A DNA stretch of 64,000 nucleotides from Aphrocallistes beatrix (Eukaryota; Porifera; Hexactinellida; Sceptrulophora; Aphrocallistidae), in the NCBI GenBank assembly GCA_963281255.1, contig OY725491.1, positions 4,080,857-4,144,856 of the forward strand, read 5' to 3'. A program made the position numbers and the translations under genes. Each line of letters opens with the position of its first letter. The first letter of the stretch is position 1. The notes under the pieces are model-generated. The model searched no databases. It worked only from the letters and a program-made list of their open reading frames with translations, and was not told where the DNA came from. Below, piece after piece: positions 33,737-45,819 of this stretch.

Positions 33737-34012
33737 CAGTAGGATGTCAGTTATCCGAACGGGTTGGGACCGAGGAGGTTCGGATAACTGAAGTTATTGT
33801 GTAATTATATAGAAAAGTTGGGCAGTAGTACTAAGTACTCATAATGATGAATATGGATAAATACATATCGATCTATGTAAGCATCATCAATAGTATATAA
33901 AGTGATGGCAGTGTACTACTTTCAATTCTCAACTCAGGGATGCATCATTAATAAATTTAGTATATTTTTAGTTTGACCAACCAAGGGGTTCGGATAACTG
34001 AAGTGTTCGCTG
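33737..34012. mobile_element. Pogo-like MITE with ttatccgaac motifs
   Basis: It starts cagtaggatgtcagttatcc after TA. The right end, read in reverse, is cagcgaacacttcagttatc. The inner gttcggataactgaag is repeated three times. Confidence 0.6.
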
Positions 34013-34856
34013 GATAGGTTTAAAACGCTTTTGTAAGAGCTAATTTCCTCATTTGTTATTATTCCCGCATTCTGCATAGGTTAGAGCAAAGCCCCTCCGT
34101 AACCCCTCCCAAAGTTTTATACCTCTTTTTAGGGTCCTTTTTAATCCTATATTATACAACAATACGCAGTTCATCTGGCAACACTGCGTGACTCCATGCA
34201 CAAAGTAGTCATACACCCTAATACGTAATTTCAATACAAATTGTTATAACACTAATCCATTTGTGAAGTCAAATAACATTTAATTAGTAAGAAATACTGT
34301 AAATATATGTAGCTAAAAATTCGTTTCCTTTACGTTCAAATTACTCACTTTATGAACATTTGACATAATTACTCTCCTGCAACTTTGGTATTTTCGGAAT
34401 TTGTTACCCTATAACATATATCACGAGTTGCCACCATTGTATATATATATGCTAGCATTGGTGGTACGAGGTGGAACAGTTTAAAATGTTTAACATGGGA
34501 GGGTAATCGAGTGGAAAGTTTATAAAGTGAGTAATTCGAATGTGGAGTAATCGTTAAATTAAGCATATCTCTTACAGATTAAATGCCCTTTACTCACTAA
34601 ATAGCTTAGTATGAATACTTTAGTCCAGGCAGTGTATACTTTATTAAATTTGAAAAGGAAATTTGAAAGTGGTGCATGGTGCTAGCAAAAGACGAAGAAA
34701 ACAACTAGATGAGGCATCAGCATATTATCGTATTATATGTATCACTTATTCTCATGTTTACATTTATTGGAATTGTAGTCTAAATTCTAGCAGTGGCCGG
34801 GACCTCTCTGATTCTCTCAGAGGCCCTGACTACTTGCACATGGTATTTGGTTTGTA

Positions 34857-35044
34857 CAGTTGACACTCTCGTTAGTGCGAACATGGATTAGACGTAGAGT
34901 AGTAAGGAATACACTTTATAAATAAATCCCCTACATACTAAAGTACGTGCATATTACAAACTAATTTGGTTAGTACGAACTCCGGATAAGACGTACACAT
35001 TTTGATGGTGGTCCATTGGTGTACGTACTAATGAGAGTCAACTA
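34857..35044. mobile_element. Pogo-like MITE with ttagtacgaac motifs
   Basis: The left end cagttgacactctcgttagt and the right end actaatgagagtcaact are inverted and lie between TA dinucleotides. 188 bp, non-coding. Upstream, 34013-34856 shows no recognisable gene. Confidence 0.65.
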
Positions 35045-35179
35045 TATTTTTAGATTAATCAATTATTTTAATCTTCGCCCTAGTTATTAATTGTATTATT
35101 GTATAATTTTTGGCACTGCTTGGATTAATGGAGGTTTATTAAGATGTTAATGCAATACACTACAACTACATGCAATAGA

Positions 35180-35701
35180 CTAATAAGTACAGATGACTTC
35201 TAATTTGTGAAATTCTATTTTTACATCCATTGGTAAATATTGCACATGGTCAATTTGGCCGGGGTGACGTTCTGTTTCCCTCTCTTGAAAGGTTTTCTGT
35301 CTGCTGCCCCATCGAAATTTCTTTCCAAATTTGTCTACATGTCTTTTGTATATCAGAAATTGTCCCCACCCATACTCCTTTATAATTTCTTCTTCCGTGT
35401 ACATTTCCAGCATGTCTAAATAGTGGTTTTGGTGTATCTTGTCCCGTCTAATATGCGAGGTAATGCCGTTTCGCTCTGAGCAATATGTCACCTTAACCTG
35501 TTCAGCAGTGCCTTCTTTTGTCGCAATTTCCTCGATAAATTGGGAACTGATTGTGCTGCGTCTCTGTCCCAAACTTGTGCATAAAACGTCTTTGTGCTCA
35601 AATTCATCTATCGTCAGATTAACGATGAATTTGGTATCTCTGTTAATCGTAGATAAGGGAGCCATTTTAAATATGTGTTCTTGATGCTTGATTTGTGACA
35701 T
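35180..35701 (-). CDS. Unknown 173-residue protein, compact TATA-driven gene
   Basis: The frame opens at 35749, but TATAAATA sits at 35750-35757, immediately before that ATG. The next ATG at 35701 (MSQIKHQEHIF), about 50 bases below the TATA box, is therefore the likelier start. The protein is charged, without signal peptide or membrane segment. Visible segments are FIVNLTIDEFEHKDVLC, YTEEEIIKEYGWGQFLIYK and PGQIDHVQYLPMDVKI. AATAAA lies about 40 bases after the stop. It diverges from the piggyBac-like gene that starts at 37002. I do not recognise a family. It may be an accessory gene of the element or a host gene. Confidence 0.45.
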   Translation of the reverse strand: MSQIKHQEHIFKMAPLSTINRDTKFIVNLTIDEFEHKDVLCTSLGQRRSTISSQFIEEIATKEGTAEQVKVTYCSERNGITSHIRRDKIHQNHYLDMLEMYTEEEIIKEYGWGQFLIYKRHVDKFGKKFRWGSRQKTFQERETERHPGQIDHVQYLPMDVKIEFHKLEVICTY

Positions 35702-36352
35702 GTTTGTAGATTGTGGGTTGTATTGTATTTGAGCAGCTGTTAACACCATTATTTATACTTCGTTGATTCTATTTTTAGTTTTTTTGTAAAAATTCACTAG
35801 TATAATCGGTGTTAGCTGAGTTCCGCGAGAAAATCGCTAAATTTAGAAATACATTTAATTTTAGCCATTCATCATTCTATTTACGATTGAGTGAATAACT
35901 GTCTATTTGGGTACAAGGAATCTGCTCTTTTCATATGATTCTAAATCTGATGATATAATCATGGTTCTATTTTTAAACTAAATGTCATCTCAACTGCGCA
36001 ATAATATCGGAATTGATTTTTCGAGGTCGAGAATATTGCATCTTCATCTTCTGTTTGCTGTCTTGTTGAATGAAATTTGCATTTTTTCACAAATTAGTAT
36101 ACTAAATTCCACTTCCACACACACATTTGTAACAATCGACTTGTATACGCAAAAAAAGGACATTACTATAATCAACCGAATTCACAATTTGGAAAGTCGA
36201 TTTATCATTTTCACACAGAATTGTAGTCAAAGTATGCCTGTATGCCAAGTATGATATCCCGTCTCGGACAATTTAATAATTTGTTATGACAAATCAATTT
36301 GCGCTATGTAGCACCTCATTTATTTATATGTAGTACATCACTAATTCAATTT

Positions 36353-36530
36353 ACACTGAACTCTATCGAATTCGAAGGGACCTCGATTTTAGTTAGATAT
36401 AAGGGAGACTTCGTTATAAGATACCGATGTAATTCTGTATTAGTAATGCTATGATGGTGGGACCAAAAATCATTTCGATATAATTGAGTGTTTCGCCATA
36501 TCCGTGTTCAAAATTACGGGAGTTGATTGT
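36353..36530. mobile_element. Possible pogo-like MITE
   Basis: The left end cactgaactctatcgaattc after TA resembles known TA-target MITEs. The right end near gggagttgattgta is only loosely inverted. 35760-36352 and 36531-37001 show no gene. Confidence 0.3.
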
Positions 36531-37001
36531 ACTATACTTTTGCGCAAATCAATCTTTTTGCTAAATCGTATCTTGAAAATACTTCGCAGGGCATGCACAG
36601 CAAAGCCTGGATAGCTCTTGTTTGCACATCATCGTTTTTTCTCTTTGAGTGAAAACATTCCCATTTTGTCTCGAAGTTGTCCACACGTTCACCCTCAAAA
36701 CCAACTGATAATCTGTGCTATTTTCTTTGCTGCATCAGTTGTTCTAAATATCGAGTAGAGCAAATACAACAAATACGCGGGGCCAATACCAATGCTTGAT
36801 TACCATTTTGTACTACACATCTATTTTTAGAAGCACGTATGATGATATATATATATACTTGTATCTCATAATAGCTATCGCATAATGCAAAATTCTTGTG
36901 AGAACATATGGCAATCGTATTCATATATTGCATATATATTCATTTAGCTCTAAAATACTTTAACATATACCACCTACATCGAATATTTACCAAATCAATC
37001 A

Positions 37002-40000
37002 ATGGCAAGTAGATCTGATAAACCCACTCATTCGAATTGGGATGACCTGCAAGAAGACGAAGTTACCCATGGAGATGGTACTAGTGGTAGGTTCCTTAAC
37101 ACCCTTCAAATGCACGATCAAGAATTTTCATATGATGAGTCCTCTGAATATGCTTCATCTGAATATGATGTGGATGACAATTTATATGGTTATCTCGAAA
37201 CTCAGAAACCCATGCACAGTGTCACCAGCGAGGCTGAAACACCACCAATACAGACAATACAGGGTGATGTGGATTCTTACACCACAAGCGTACCCCTCCT
37301 CAGTCCAGCTAGCCAATTAGCTGCTGAATCACTGCCACGGCTGCAGATAGCTTCTTCTACCCCAACAATTCCCTCCCACTCAGATCAAGAAGATGCGGAC
37401 CCTCAACACTTTATCTTCCCACCTTCTCGAATAGAAACAAAGTCTTGTAGGAGAAAGCGCTCTTCTAGTCCACATTCGGAACAAATGGCGAAACGACTCG
37501 ATTACCACTATAATCCTGCTTCCAAGCCTTTGAAAGCCGTTATCACTATTTACTATATCGGTGAAGAAGTAGAGGAGACAGTTCAACCAACGCAACATTC
37601 GCTAGTACCCAAATACGACATTAGTGCCAACATGCCAACTTACTATACACATGCCGCAACGAACTGGGAAAATCGACATGCCTTTATTCCCAATCCTGAT
37701 CAGAGGTCCTCAACTGGGTTCTGCCGTACAGATCTGTATGTATATACTATCGAGGCCAATCGTGAAAGAGAACAACAAGTTGCTAAAAAAGGCTATCGAA
37801 GAAAGCTGTATGCTAGAGAAACGCCTCTTGAAAGATTCTTTCCTCAACTGTGGACCGCGACAAATGCAAAGCTCCACAATAATCCAGTTATGTCTGAGAA
37901 ACAACTCGAAGCCTTTCCTTTCTATCAGGAACCTTATGAAAATGCACTCTCCGTAATCAGAAAGCCAGAGAAGAAGTTTGAGAAAGTACCGCTTGCAATT
38001 GAAGAACCTATCAACATGCTACATCCAAATCCGCCGAGCCAACAGCATTCTCTCTCTCAGCACGGGCAGTACCTACGTGATTGTAATGAGCCGATCAAAT
38101 TCTTCAATGCTATCTACCGCTCTTATGAGATGGTTACCATTTTGGAACAAACCAAACTCTATCGTAAGCAAAATAAGTTTTATGATTGGAAGGAACCTAC
38201 CTATGAAGAGATACAATGTTTCATAGGACTACTCCTTTGGACATCGCTCGTGCCGTTATCCAATCGTCGTTCCTATTTTAGTGAGTCTAAAATCTACTAT
38301 CAGCCACATTTCGCAGCTCACACAACCCGAGGTCGCTTTGAAGAACTACTTAGTATGCTTCATTTCACGAACAACAAATTCCTCTCAAAGGAACTAAATA
38401 CAGCGGAGCGTTTTGAGGCCAAACTTGGGAATCAACTCAAATCTGTGAATGCCAATTCTGCTAAACTAATAAAAGCAGCTCGGGATCTCTCAGTAGATGA
38501 AATGATGATCAAATTATATGGTATAGTGTGGTGCGCCAATACATGCCAGCTAAGCCCAACAAATACGGAATTAAAGTGAGTTTGAATGAATGAATTAGAG
38601 CAGTAAATTGCATTTTTAGAGAACATCTCCTATTAGCATTGATGGTGTCACACGTTCGTCCATCAGTAAGCACTAGCCTGCGAAATTTAGTTTGGTTGGA
38701 TTCATACCAAAATTGGTAGGTAACCATCGTGTACAGGATGTTAAGAAATTGATGTTCCAATATATACTTGCAGTCCTGTTCCAGATTAACAGTAGAGAAT
38801 AGTGTGGTTGTTATTCATTGTATCCACCTTTTCGTTCAATTCCGACATTTTCGATAGCGTCGTCGTTATTAATTAAATCTAGAAAAATTACAGGCAATGA
38901 AGCTAGTTACATATATAAGATTCTGTCTTATCCAAGTTTCTCATTATAACGCGACTAATACATGCTGCTTATTATGAACCCCCTGGGGACCAAAATCCTG
39001 TTCACAATAGAGAGACTTCATATTAAGCGAACTCGCCTTAATACAAATCCTATGGAGTCTGTCGATATGGGACCAGAGTGTTTGTTCATAATATACGAGT
39101 GTTCATATTAAGCGGGTTCATAATAAGCGACCCTGACTGTACTACTATGTAATACGAATTATTATTAAGCTGTTTTCATTAATTTTTAGGTATGGTCAAT
39201 TTGTTGTTGGTGCTGTGGCTATTCACTCACACAAAACATCTATTTAGGAAAGAGCGGTGGAGCCGAAGGACGTCGCCAGGTAGTGATTGAACTAGCACAG
39301 CCATATTTAGACCTCGGCCACGTTATCTACTGTGACAGATTCTTCTCCCACATAGAGCTGGCTGCCTATCTGGCCAAGCGTAAAACGGGAATGGTCGGAA
39401 CTTCCTCTACAACCAAACTTCCACCAGATCTTGACTACCTTGTTACTCACATGCACCCTCTCACTTGGGCTTATAAGTGGTACAATTGCGATGCTAAATT
39501 CACCTACCGTCCAAGACGAGGAGGAGATGAAGTAACCCTTGTTGCAGAAAAACAGCCTGTCTGTACACTCGTCTGGATGGACAAGAAATATCGTACAGTG
39601 GACAAGAAAGTCGTCTTCTCCACCAATTGCATCCCTGCGATTCCATCCTCAAAAGAAAAGCAATGCCATCGAAAGAATATTCGTGATGAAAACATGCACT
39701 ATACACTCCAACTCATACACAGTCCACCCATTCTCAAGGCGTACAATTTCCGAATGGGAGGAGTGGATAGACATGATAGATCAGTAGGCCAGCATGCAAT
39801 ACCTCTTTCATCCAAACGTGGGTACATGAAAGTTTTCTTTCATATTCTGGATTCGGCGGTCGTAAATGGATGGATCCTGTTTAAAACAGCCAAGCAAGAG
39901 AGAGGCGAATGGAACTCAGCAGCGAAGCAGCGTCACACTCTAGCATGGTTTAAAGAGAGTGTGATTCTCTCATTGTGTGGTCACTATACATCTAGGAAGA

Positions 40001-40020
40001 AGTCCCAATCAGTCCATTAA
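37002..40020 (+). CDS. PiggyBac-like transposase with one intron and late stop
   Basis: Cut-and-paste transposase of the DDE_Tnp_1_7 type. The first 170 residues are acidic and unstructured, with a nuclear-type basic patch (SCRRKRSSS). The core includes IQCFIGLLLWTSLVPL and RGRFEELLSMLHF. The first D is in LSVDEMMIK (codon at 38496), the second in IYCDRFFSH (39334) and the third in GGVDRHDRS (39766), so all three are kept. Exon 1 ends at 38575 before gtgagt and exon 2 starts at 39190 after tttttag. The related intronless gene at 43481-45298 confirms the join. A one-base loss near 38522 shifts the frame just before the splice site. TAA at 40018-40020 precedes an in-frame cysteine-rich tail (CRKAKCQLCRK, near 40110), so the C-terminal finger is cut off. 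Confidence 0.85.
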
Positions 40021-41290
40021 CCAAAGGCATCTGTACCTAGCCAGTCGATAGACGTGATTGCTCAACACCAGATTCGACCATCACTACAAATCCCTGACCT
40101 GCAATGTAGAAAAGCCAAATGTCAACTCTGTAGGAAATCAGTTCGTACAGCTTGTTTCTGTGTGTGTGTGTATTTTAGGCATATATTGAGGTTGATTTCG
40201 ACTTCATCAAAAGTTTAGCCTAAAATATTTTTGATGAACTTCAAAATACTTTAGCAATTTTGATGATCATCTATACACTTGACTGGCTTCAACTTCAACT
40301 TCAAATTTGAAATGAGTGCTTACCCTTGTATGTTTTTAACGTAACGGCTATTCAGGGAATACCATAGGTCGCAGAGGAACGAGTTTTAACACAGACTGGA
40401 AATGATAATTGGCTTGGAAGATAACAATGACCGACGATACTAGTTCAAGAGCGACTTTTCCAACAAAGTAACTGAGGATCGAATCGAGGAGCCTATTTAC
40501 AAGGCATGGGGGCGTAGGCAACGCGTGAACTTGATTCAGTCCCCGAAATTTGGTCATTTGAGTATGGTTGAATTTCGGTCATTCCAGTCTTTTTGTTTTT
40601 GAAAATATATCTGGTCGCTTGCAGTGGCACGGTATGTGGAAATAGGATCAAAAATCATAACCTTGGATTGCTTTATAATGTTGATATTTGAAATTCAGCA
40701 CACTCACAAACCTCGGAAAGCATAGCATTCCGACAATAATGGTTATATTTAGTTCCTATGTCTATTCAAAAAGAGATTACAATAGACATTCCAATAACAA
40801 TCATACGACATGTTTTTGCCTTCACTTGTGGAACGTTCCATTACGTTCTTCTAATAGCATTTTTTATCCTCTACAAAATAAATTTGAAACTACGGTGCCA
40901 GGAAGTACCAACGATATTTTTTTGGGATTTTAAAATGTCAGTTCGTTTATAATTATCTAATTTTATTCCATAGAAATCATAAATAATTATTGTGGTTGAT
41001 TTTAGTAAGCCCACCCGTAAGCCGCCTCTGAATGAATTATCAACTAAGATTTACGTAACCGATTGTCCTCTCTACTAGCACGTCTTGAGACAGTTGCTGA
41101 ACAAGAAAATGTTTCCAGTAATATCTACCTGTCAATGTTTCGTGAATTCCCTTGGGCTTATATTTCCCTCTTACATTACACAAGTTGTTAGCACATGCAC
41201 CGGAAATCCTAGTCCTCTTGGCCTGAGTTCTACGGTGTCCGTATGTAGTCCTCTCACTTGTCACTATCTCGTCGTGAGTGTCAAGGTTTC
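38423..41290 (+). repeat. Left arm of a 2.87-kb inverted repeat
   Basis: This stretch is the reverse complement of 61133-64000. Every matching landmark pair sums to 102423, so no insertions or deletions separate the arms, and only scattered substitutions were seen near 41240 and 61180. It includes the piggyBac intron and the MITE within it. The right arm runs off the window. Confidence 0.9.
38961..39139. mobile_element. Pogo-like MITE inside the piggyBac intron
   Basis: Lies between TA dinucleotides. The right end read in reverse begins cagtcagggtcgcttattat. It is a relative of 2574-2742. It lies wholly in the intron, so splicing would remove it. Confidence 0.65.
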
Positions 41291-41323
41291 ACTAAAATGT
41301 CACATGTTCAATGGCAAATAAAA

Positions 41324-41563
41324 ATGTCCAAAGCAATCCTTCTAGATCCTCTCCAGGCAAAAGAACGGATGGCTGTTTTCGACGAAGTCCGTCTTCTCAG
41401 ACAGGAACTTGGTGACCTGAGGGAAGAGAACACGGAAATGAAAATCCGCATGGCAAAACTAGAAAGTCGCGAAGGACTTTTACATAATTACATTAATTTC
41501 TTAATATTATATAATATTTTATTTAGTTTGTTTATGATATTGTTCGTTAATTCAATAAAATAA
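41324..41563 (+). CDS. Small coiled-coil protein with membrane tail, second copy
   Basis: 79 residues from the ATG at 41324, aligning end to end with the protein at 31725-31961. Coiled-coil segment FDEVRLLRQELGDLREENTE, then MAKLESREGLL. Hydrophobic tail INFLILYNILFSLFMILFV, then NSIK. The two proteins differ at about 40% of positions but keep heptads, tail and length, which supports selection as protein. AATAAA overlaps the stop. The gene lies between inverted copies of about 100 bp (41210-41315 and 41665-41790, sharing tgacactcacgacgagatag) and 1.3 kb after the piggyBac-like gene in the same orientation. Confidence 0.6.
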   Translation: MSKAILLDPLQAKERMAVFDEVRLLRQELGDLREENTEMKIRMAKLESREGLLHNYINFLILYNILFSLFMILFVNSIK

Positions 41564-41823
41564 TAGCCCAGTTTACTCTTTGCTTCGCTTCCTAAAGGGA
41601 ACTTTTAAGGGAACGTTTCCAAGAAATGAGTGTTGCGAAATATAGCTGTTAGCTGAATCGTTGTTTCTTATTCAATTGCCAATGGACATGTGACATTTTA
41701 CTGAAACCTTGACACTCACGACGAGATAGTGACAATTGAGAGGCCTACATACGGACACCGTAGAACTCAGGCCAAGAGGACTAGGTCTATATGAGAACTA
41801 AGTGCCAGAGAACTCAGAATCAA

Positions 41824-42250
41824 TCACCTTGTTGGCCGTTGGTGAGTAATCCTAGAGTTTCTAAGTGCATGTTGTTTCTCAGTGCAAAGTCGGCATGAAT
41901 TACATGCGATCTCAAAATCTAACACTTTACCACTATCGATACTAATGGCACTAGCAAAACAATATCTAGGATGACCACCACCCTTTGAACCACCTCTACG
42001 TTGGTAGGCGCCATCATAGGAAACTTCAACTTGCATCATATCGTTCCGTGGAATATGACAACTTTCACTTAGTTCCTTTGCAGCACGACTGAAGTGGGTT
42101 TAGATGTCATAAAAAGCTCTTTCTCCTAGAGTTTTTGGCATACCCATAATAGTGTTCAATATATCTAATGATCTTTTTCCAATCCCAACGATGCGAGCCC
42201 AGCTAGAATTTGTGATATTTTGTCTACAAATTTTAGAATTTCTTTGGTTG
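41824..42250 (-). pseudogene. Mutator-like transposase fragment
   Basis: The minus strand reads SWARIVGIGKRSLDILNTI, MGMPKTLGERAFYDI, a stop, then AAKELSESCHIPRND and MQVEVSYDGAYQRRGGS followed by ISIDSGKVLDFEIACNSC. The order (helical block, small-residue block, DG-x-x-x-RG, TGKVLD-like, C-x-x-C) matches the Mutator-type domain found in many invertebrate MULE proteins. D in SYDGAY would be the first catalytic residue. One nonsense codon and missing C-terminal half show a dead fragment. Near 42235-42285 it adjoins a hairpin piece (cctagcaacggccagg) shared with 11240. Confidence 0.65.
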
Positions 42251-42904
42251 CCCGTTCCTAGCAACGGCCAGGAATGTTGAAAAATTCCGATCTCCAAATT
42301 TTGGAGGAACCATATCGAGTGACCCCTTGTTCTTCTCGGCTAGGTTCAGCGAGTACGAATATGCTAATTAGAATGCTCTGAATTATCATATTTGTATTAT
42401 TTTTATCATATTTATCATATTTGTATTATTATAACATATTTGGAATATATGAAAGTTTTGTGGTATGTGTCGAGTGTTATTTAGCAGCGGATTCGAAGTC
42501 ACACTTAATCGCTTATAACTCAAAAGTACTCGTCCTAGATCGAAAATAATTACACCAGTGGAAAGAAGAGAGTTGGTGTATTTCATTTTTAAGTTTAAAA
42601 TTTTAAATTTTAACAAAATGAGTTTGCAGTGACACATCAAATTCAGGTCTTTCTGAAATTATGCCCCTTAGATAACCTACCCCTAAAAGTGTCAAATCTG
42701 AAGTCAGAATTTTTCTATCATTTTTTGATATTTAGATATTCGACCTTGTTAAATTTTTATTTGTTCTATTGATGAATATAAATGTAACAGCAGGAAACCC
42801 AATACAAGATGATTGGTCTCATTGTATTTTCATCAATTAGATATATAATTATTTCAATAAGAATCCCTATCTAAATGTTATCGCTTCTATTCTAATTCTG
42901 AATA

Positions 42905-43091
42905 CGGTAGAACTCGGTTAGTACGTACTCGGGATAAGACGTACTTCGGCTTAGTACGTACTCACTTTTCTGAACCAAAATTAATTTATTATATAGATTT
43001 CTATGTATTATCAACTCGGTTAGTACGTACTTACGGATAATACGCACTTTTTTCGCTTCCCGGAGGGGTACGTCTTATCCGAGTTCTACTG
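42905..43091. mobile_element. Pogo-like MITE with ttagtacgtact motifs
   Basis: The ends cggtagaactcgg and ccgagttctactg are inverted and bordered by TA on both sides. The interior repeats cggttagtacgtact. 187 bp. 42290-42904 and 43094-43480 hold no recognised gene. Confidence 0.75.
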
Positions 43092-43480
43092 TATTTATCT
43101 TTGCATTATTTCAATTTCAGACCTTACGAAGTGCTATTGAACCTGAGGTATATTTGTATACGTTATGATAAATTATTGAATTTCTGCTCTAACTCGCCTG
43201 GTAATCCAGCTGAGACTACCTTTCTGAACCTTTATGCATATTGTTTTTGAGAAATTGATATATGTATTTGGTTTGCCGCCACTTACGTACTTTCATGAAA
43301 TGCATCCAACTATAAGTATATGAATAAATTCGTGTTGATGTGCTATTCACACTCACTTCCTCCTCATTCTCAAGCTTGTTCAATTCAACATTATTCCCCA
43401 AAGTAAACAATTTATTTCTGAAATTGTGTTTTATCACTATACGTAATACTTGTACTACTGATTATCTACAATTATGTATG

Positions 43481-45298
43481 TCAATTCAATATCGGTGGAC
43501 TAGTAATTGGTTGTCGGTGATATTGGTTCTTTTCATCGCGGATGTTCTTTTGTTGAAGCTGGAATTCTTCTCTCGGAATGTTGGGTAGGCAATTATGAAT
43601 GAAAACCACATTTTTGTCATCAGAACGATACTTCTTGTCCATCCATACAACTATAGAGACAGGTTCATAGGCTTCGGCATGGCAATTGTGCCGTTGCAGT
43701 TGTATTTTATGTCTGCCTTCTGGTAGAACCACTTGAACACCCATGTTAGTGGATGCATCTGTTGGACAAGATAAGACATATCCGCTGGCAAAGATTTGAG
43801 ATTCGATGTACCCACATTACCTGTATTTCTTGACCTCAAATAGGTAGCAAGATATAGATGTGAAAAGAATCGGTCACAATATATGATGTGACTTCTATTC
43901 ATAAATGGCTCTGCTAGCTGAAGCACCACTTCATGTCCACAAACTTTTTCAGCTGTACTACCCAGGTAGATGTTTTGGGTAAGGGAATAACCGCAACAAG
44001 AACAACATATAGACCATAGATTCACACCATATTTCGTTGGTTTAGACTTGATATATTGTCGTATAACACTTCTTCCGTAGAACTTCACCATCATTTCGTC
44101 AATAGACAACGATCTGGCTGGAGCTAACAGTCTTTTAGAATTGGTGTTGAAAGATGACAACATATTTCCCATTTTCGCTTCAAACTTTTTTGCTGCAATC
44201 AAATTTTCTCCTACGTTATCCGCGAGATGTAGCATTTTCAGGAGTTCTTCAAACCTGTCTCTTGTTATATGCTTTTTGAAGTTCGGCAAGTCGTAGATCT
44301 CGGAGTTAGTGAAATATGAGCGATGATTTAGTAAAGGAACAAGAGATGTCCAAAGCAATAACCCTATGAAACATTTAATTTCCTCATATGTTGGAATTGC
44401 GTGAGTATATGGCGCTCTGTCGAAGTGTTTCTGTTTTCTAAATCGTTTAGTTTCGTTCAATATGGTGAGAAACTCATATTTTCTGAAGATTGCTTCGAAG
44501 AAGTCGATAAGGTTCTCAGAATCTAATAGATATTTACCTTCTTCAGACAAGCTATGTTCTGCATCAGGTGGTTGTGGGTGTAGAGGTTCGGATGGTTCAC
44601 ATATCGGTAGCGGAACATTAGCAAATCTATTTTCTGGTGTTCTCAGCACTTTCAGTGCATCTTCATATGGCTCATGAAAAAAGGGGAATTTTAGTAATGC
44701 TCACGTGATTCGTTAATCCATAGCTCAGGATAGAATCGCTCAATCGGTGTAGTCAACTTTGAAAGACATTTTCGACCGTTTGGCTTCGCAATCTGTGAAC
44801 TTGTTTCTTTATTTGAATTCGATTGCAAGTGCGTAGAGATCCGATCTTTGTAGCCCAGTTTGTGAAACGAATTGTCTATCTAGGTTGAAATTTGTGCGTT
44901 CTTCCCAGTGCTTACCAGGAGTAAAATATCTTGGTGGGTTCGTCTGCAATTTTGTACATTGGAATCGAGGCTGGGGTAATCCTACTATCTATTCACCAAT
45001 GTATTTTATTGGAGTGCAACCTTTCATTGGTTTCGATGTTTGATTACTCCAAACACGGAGCCGCTTAGCTGATGCAGAAGTTGCCGACCTGCCTCTTTTT
45101 CGAACCCTCAATAGGAGTTTCAACTTCGTGAATTCCGAGATTTGGTAACTCGAATGATAATTGAGCTCCGGGGGTAAATGGAGGATTATTATCATCGCTG
45201 TTATCAGAATTCTCGTCATTACAGCAAAATTCACCTTCGCTGCTAAACTGCTCATATTCGGTCAAAAAATACTCCTCGTCACTTTCAAATGAAGACAT
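43481..45298 (-). pseudogene. Third piggyBac-like transposase, broken
   Basis: Starts at 45298 with an acidic N-terminus (MSSFESDEEYFLTEYEQF), below a TATAAATA at 45353-45360. Frame changes and stops follow between 45065 and 44650. From 44649 a 332-codon frame carries IKCFIGLLLWTSLVPL, LSIDEMMVKFYG (first D), KPTKYGVNLWSICCSCCGYS and IYCDRFFSHLYLA (second D). A last frame change near 43660 leads to SIVVWMDKKYRSDDKNVVF and an end at SPPILN. The block with the third D, and the cysteine-rich tail, are missing. It has no intron where 38576-39189 has one. Confidence 0.85.
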
Positions 45299-45819
45299 TG
45301 GTACTGTTGATTCAGAATGTAATAGTTTGCTGCTTCTTGCAATATTGGGCAGTATTTATAGTATTTCAGAAATTTTTGAACCCATTCACTGATATAATTG
45401 AGCTATTGTATTACTATTGTCTAGACACCATTGTCTTCATTGTGATCGAGTCAAACAGATTGAAATTTCCGAAACTATTGACTAAACCACAAATAAAAAA
45501 GGAATAATCACCCCTAATTTGATACTAACCAACACAGTATACGAGAGTAACTAGACGATAATTGACATCCCTTCAGAAATGGTTTCGATTACCTCCCAGA
45601 TTCGAGATTATCGACACCCCAAATGATCAGCCAAATTCTGGTCTGACCAGGTTTCGTGTACAACATTACTAATATCATTGAAACTGCCACATTTGAACCA
45701 ACAGCAGGTAATTTGGGTTACAGCTCGCTCTCCCGTTATATAAATATATTTCGAACTAAAAATAATTTAATTTATATTTATAATATCACTAATAAAAATA
45801 TATAATACTATAATGCATC

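Noticed and set aside
41040-41264. 74-codon frame on the minus strand with a near-identical copy at 61159-61383
   Set aside because: Conservation comes from the young duplication, and it has no recognisable motif or promoter.
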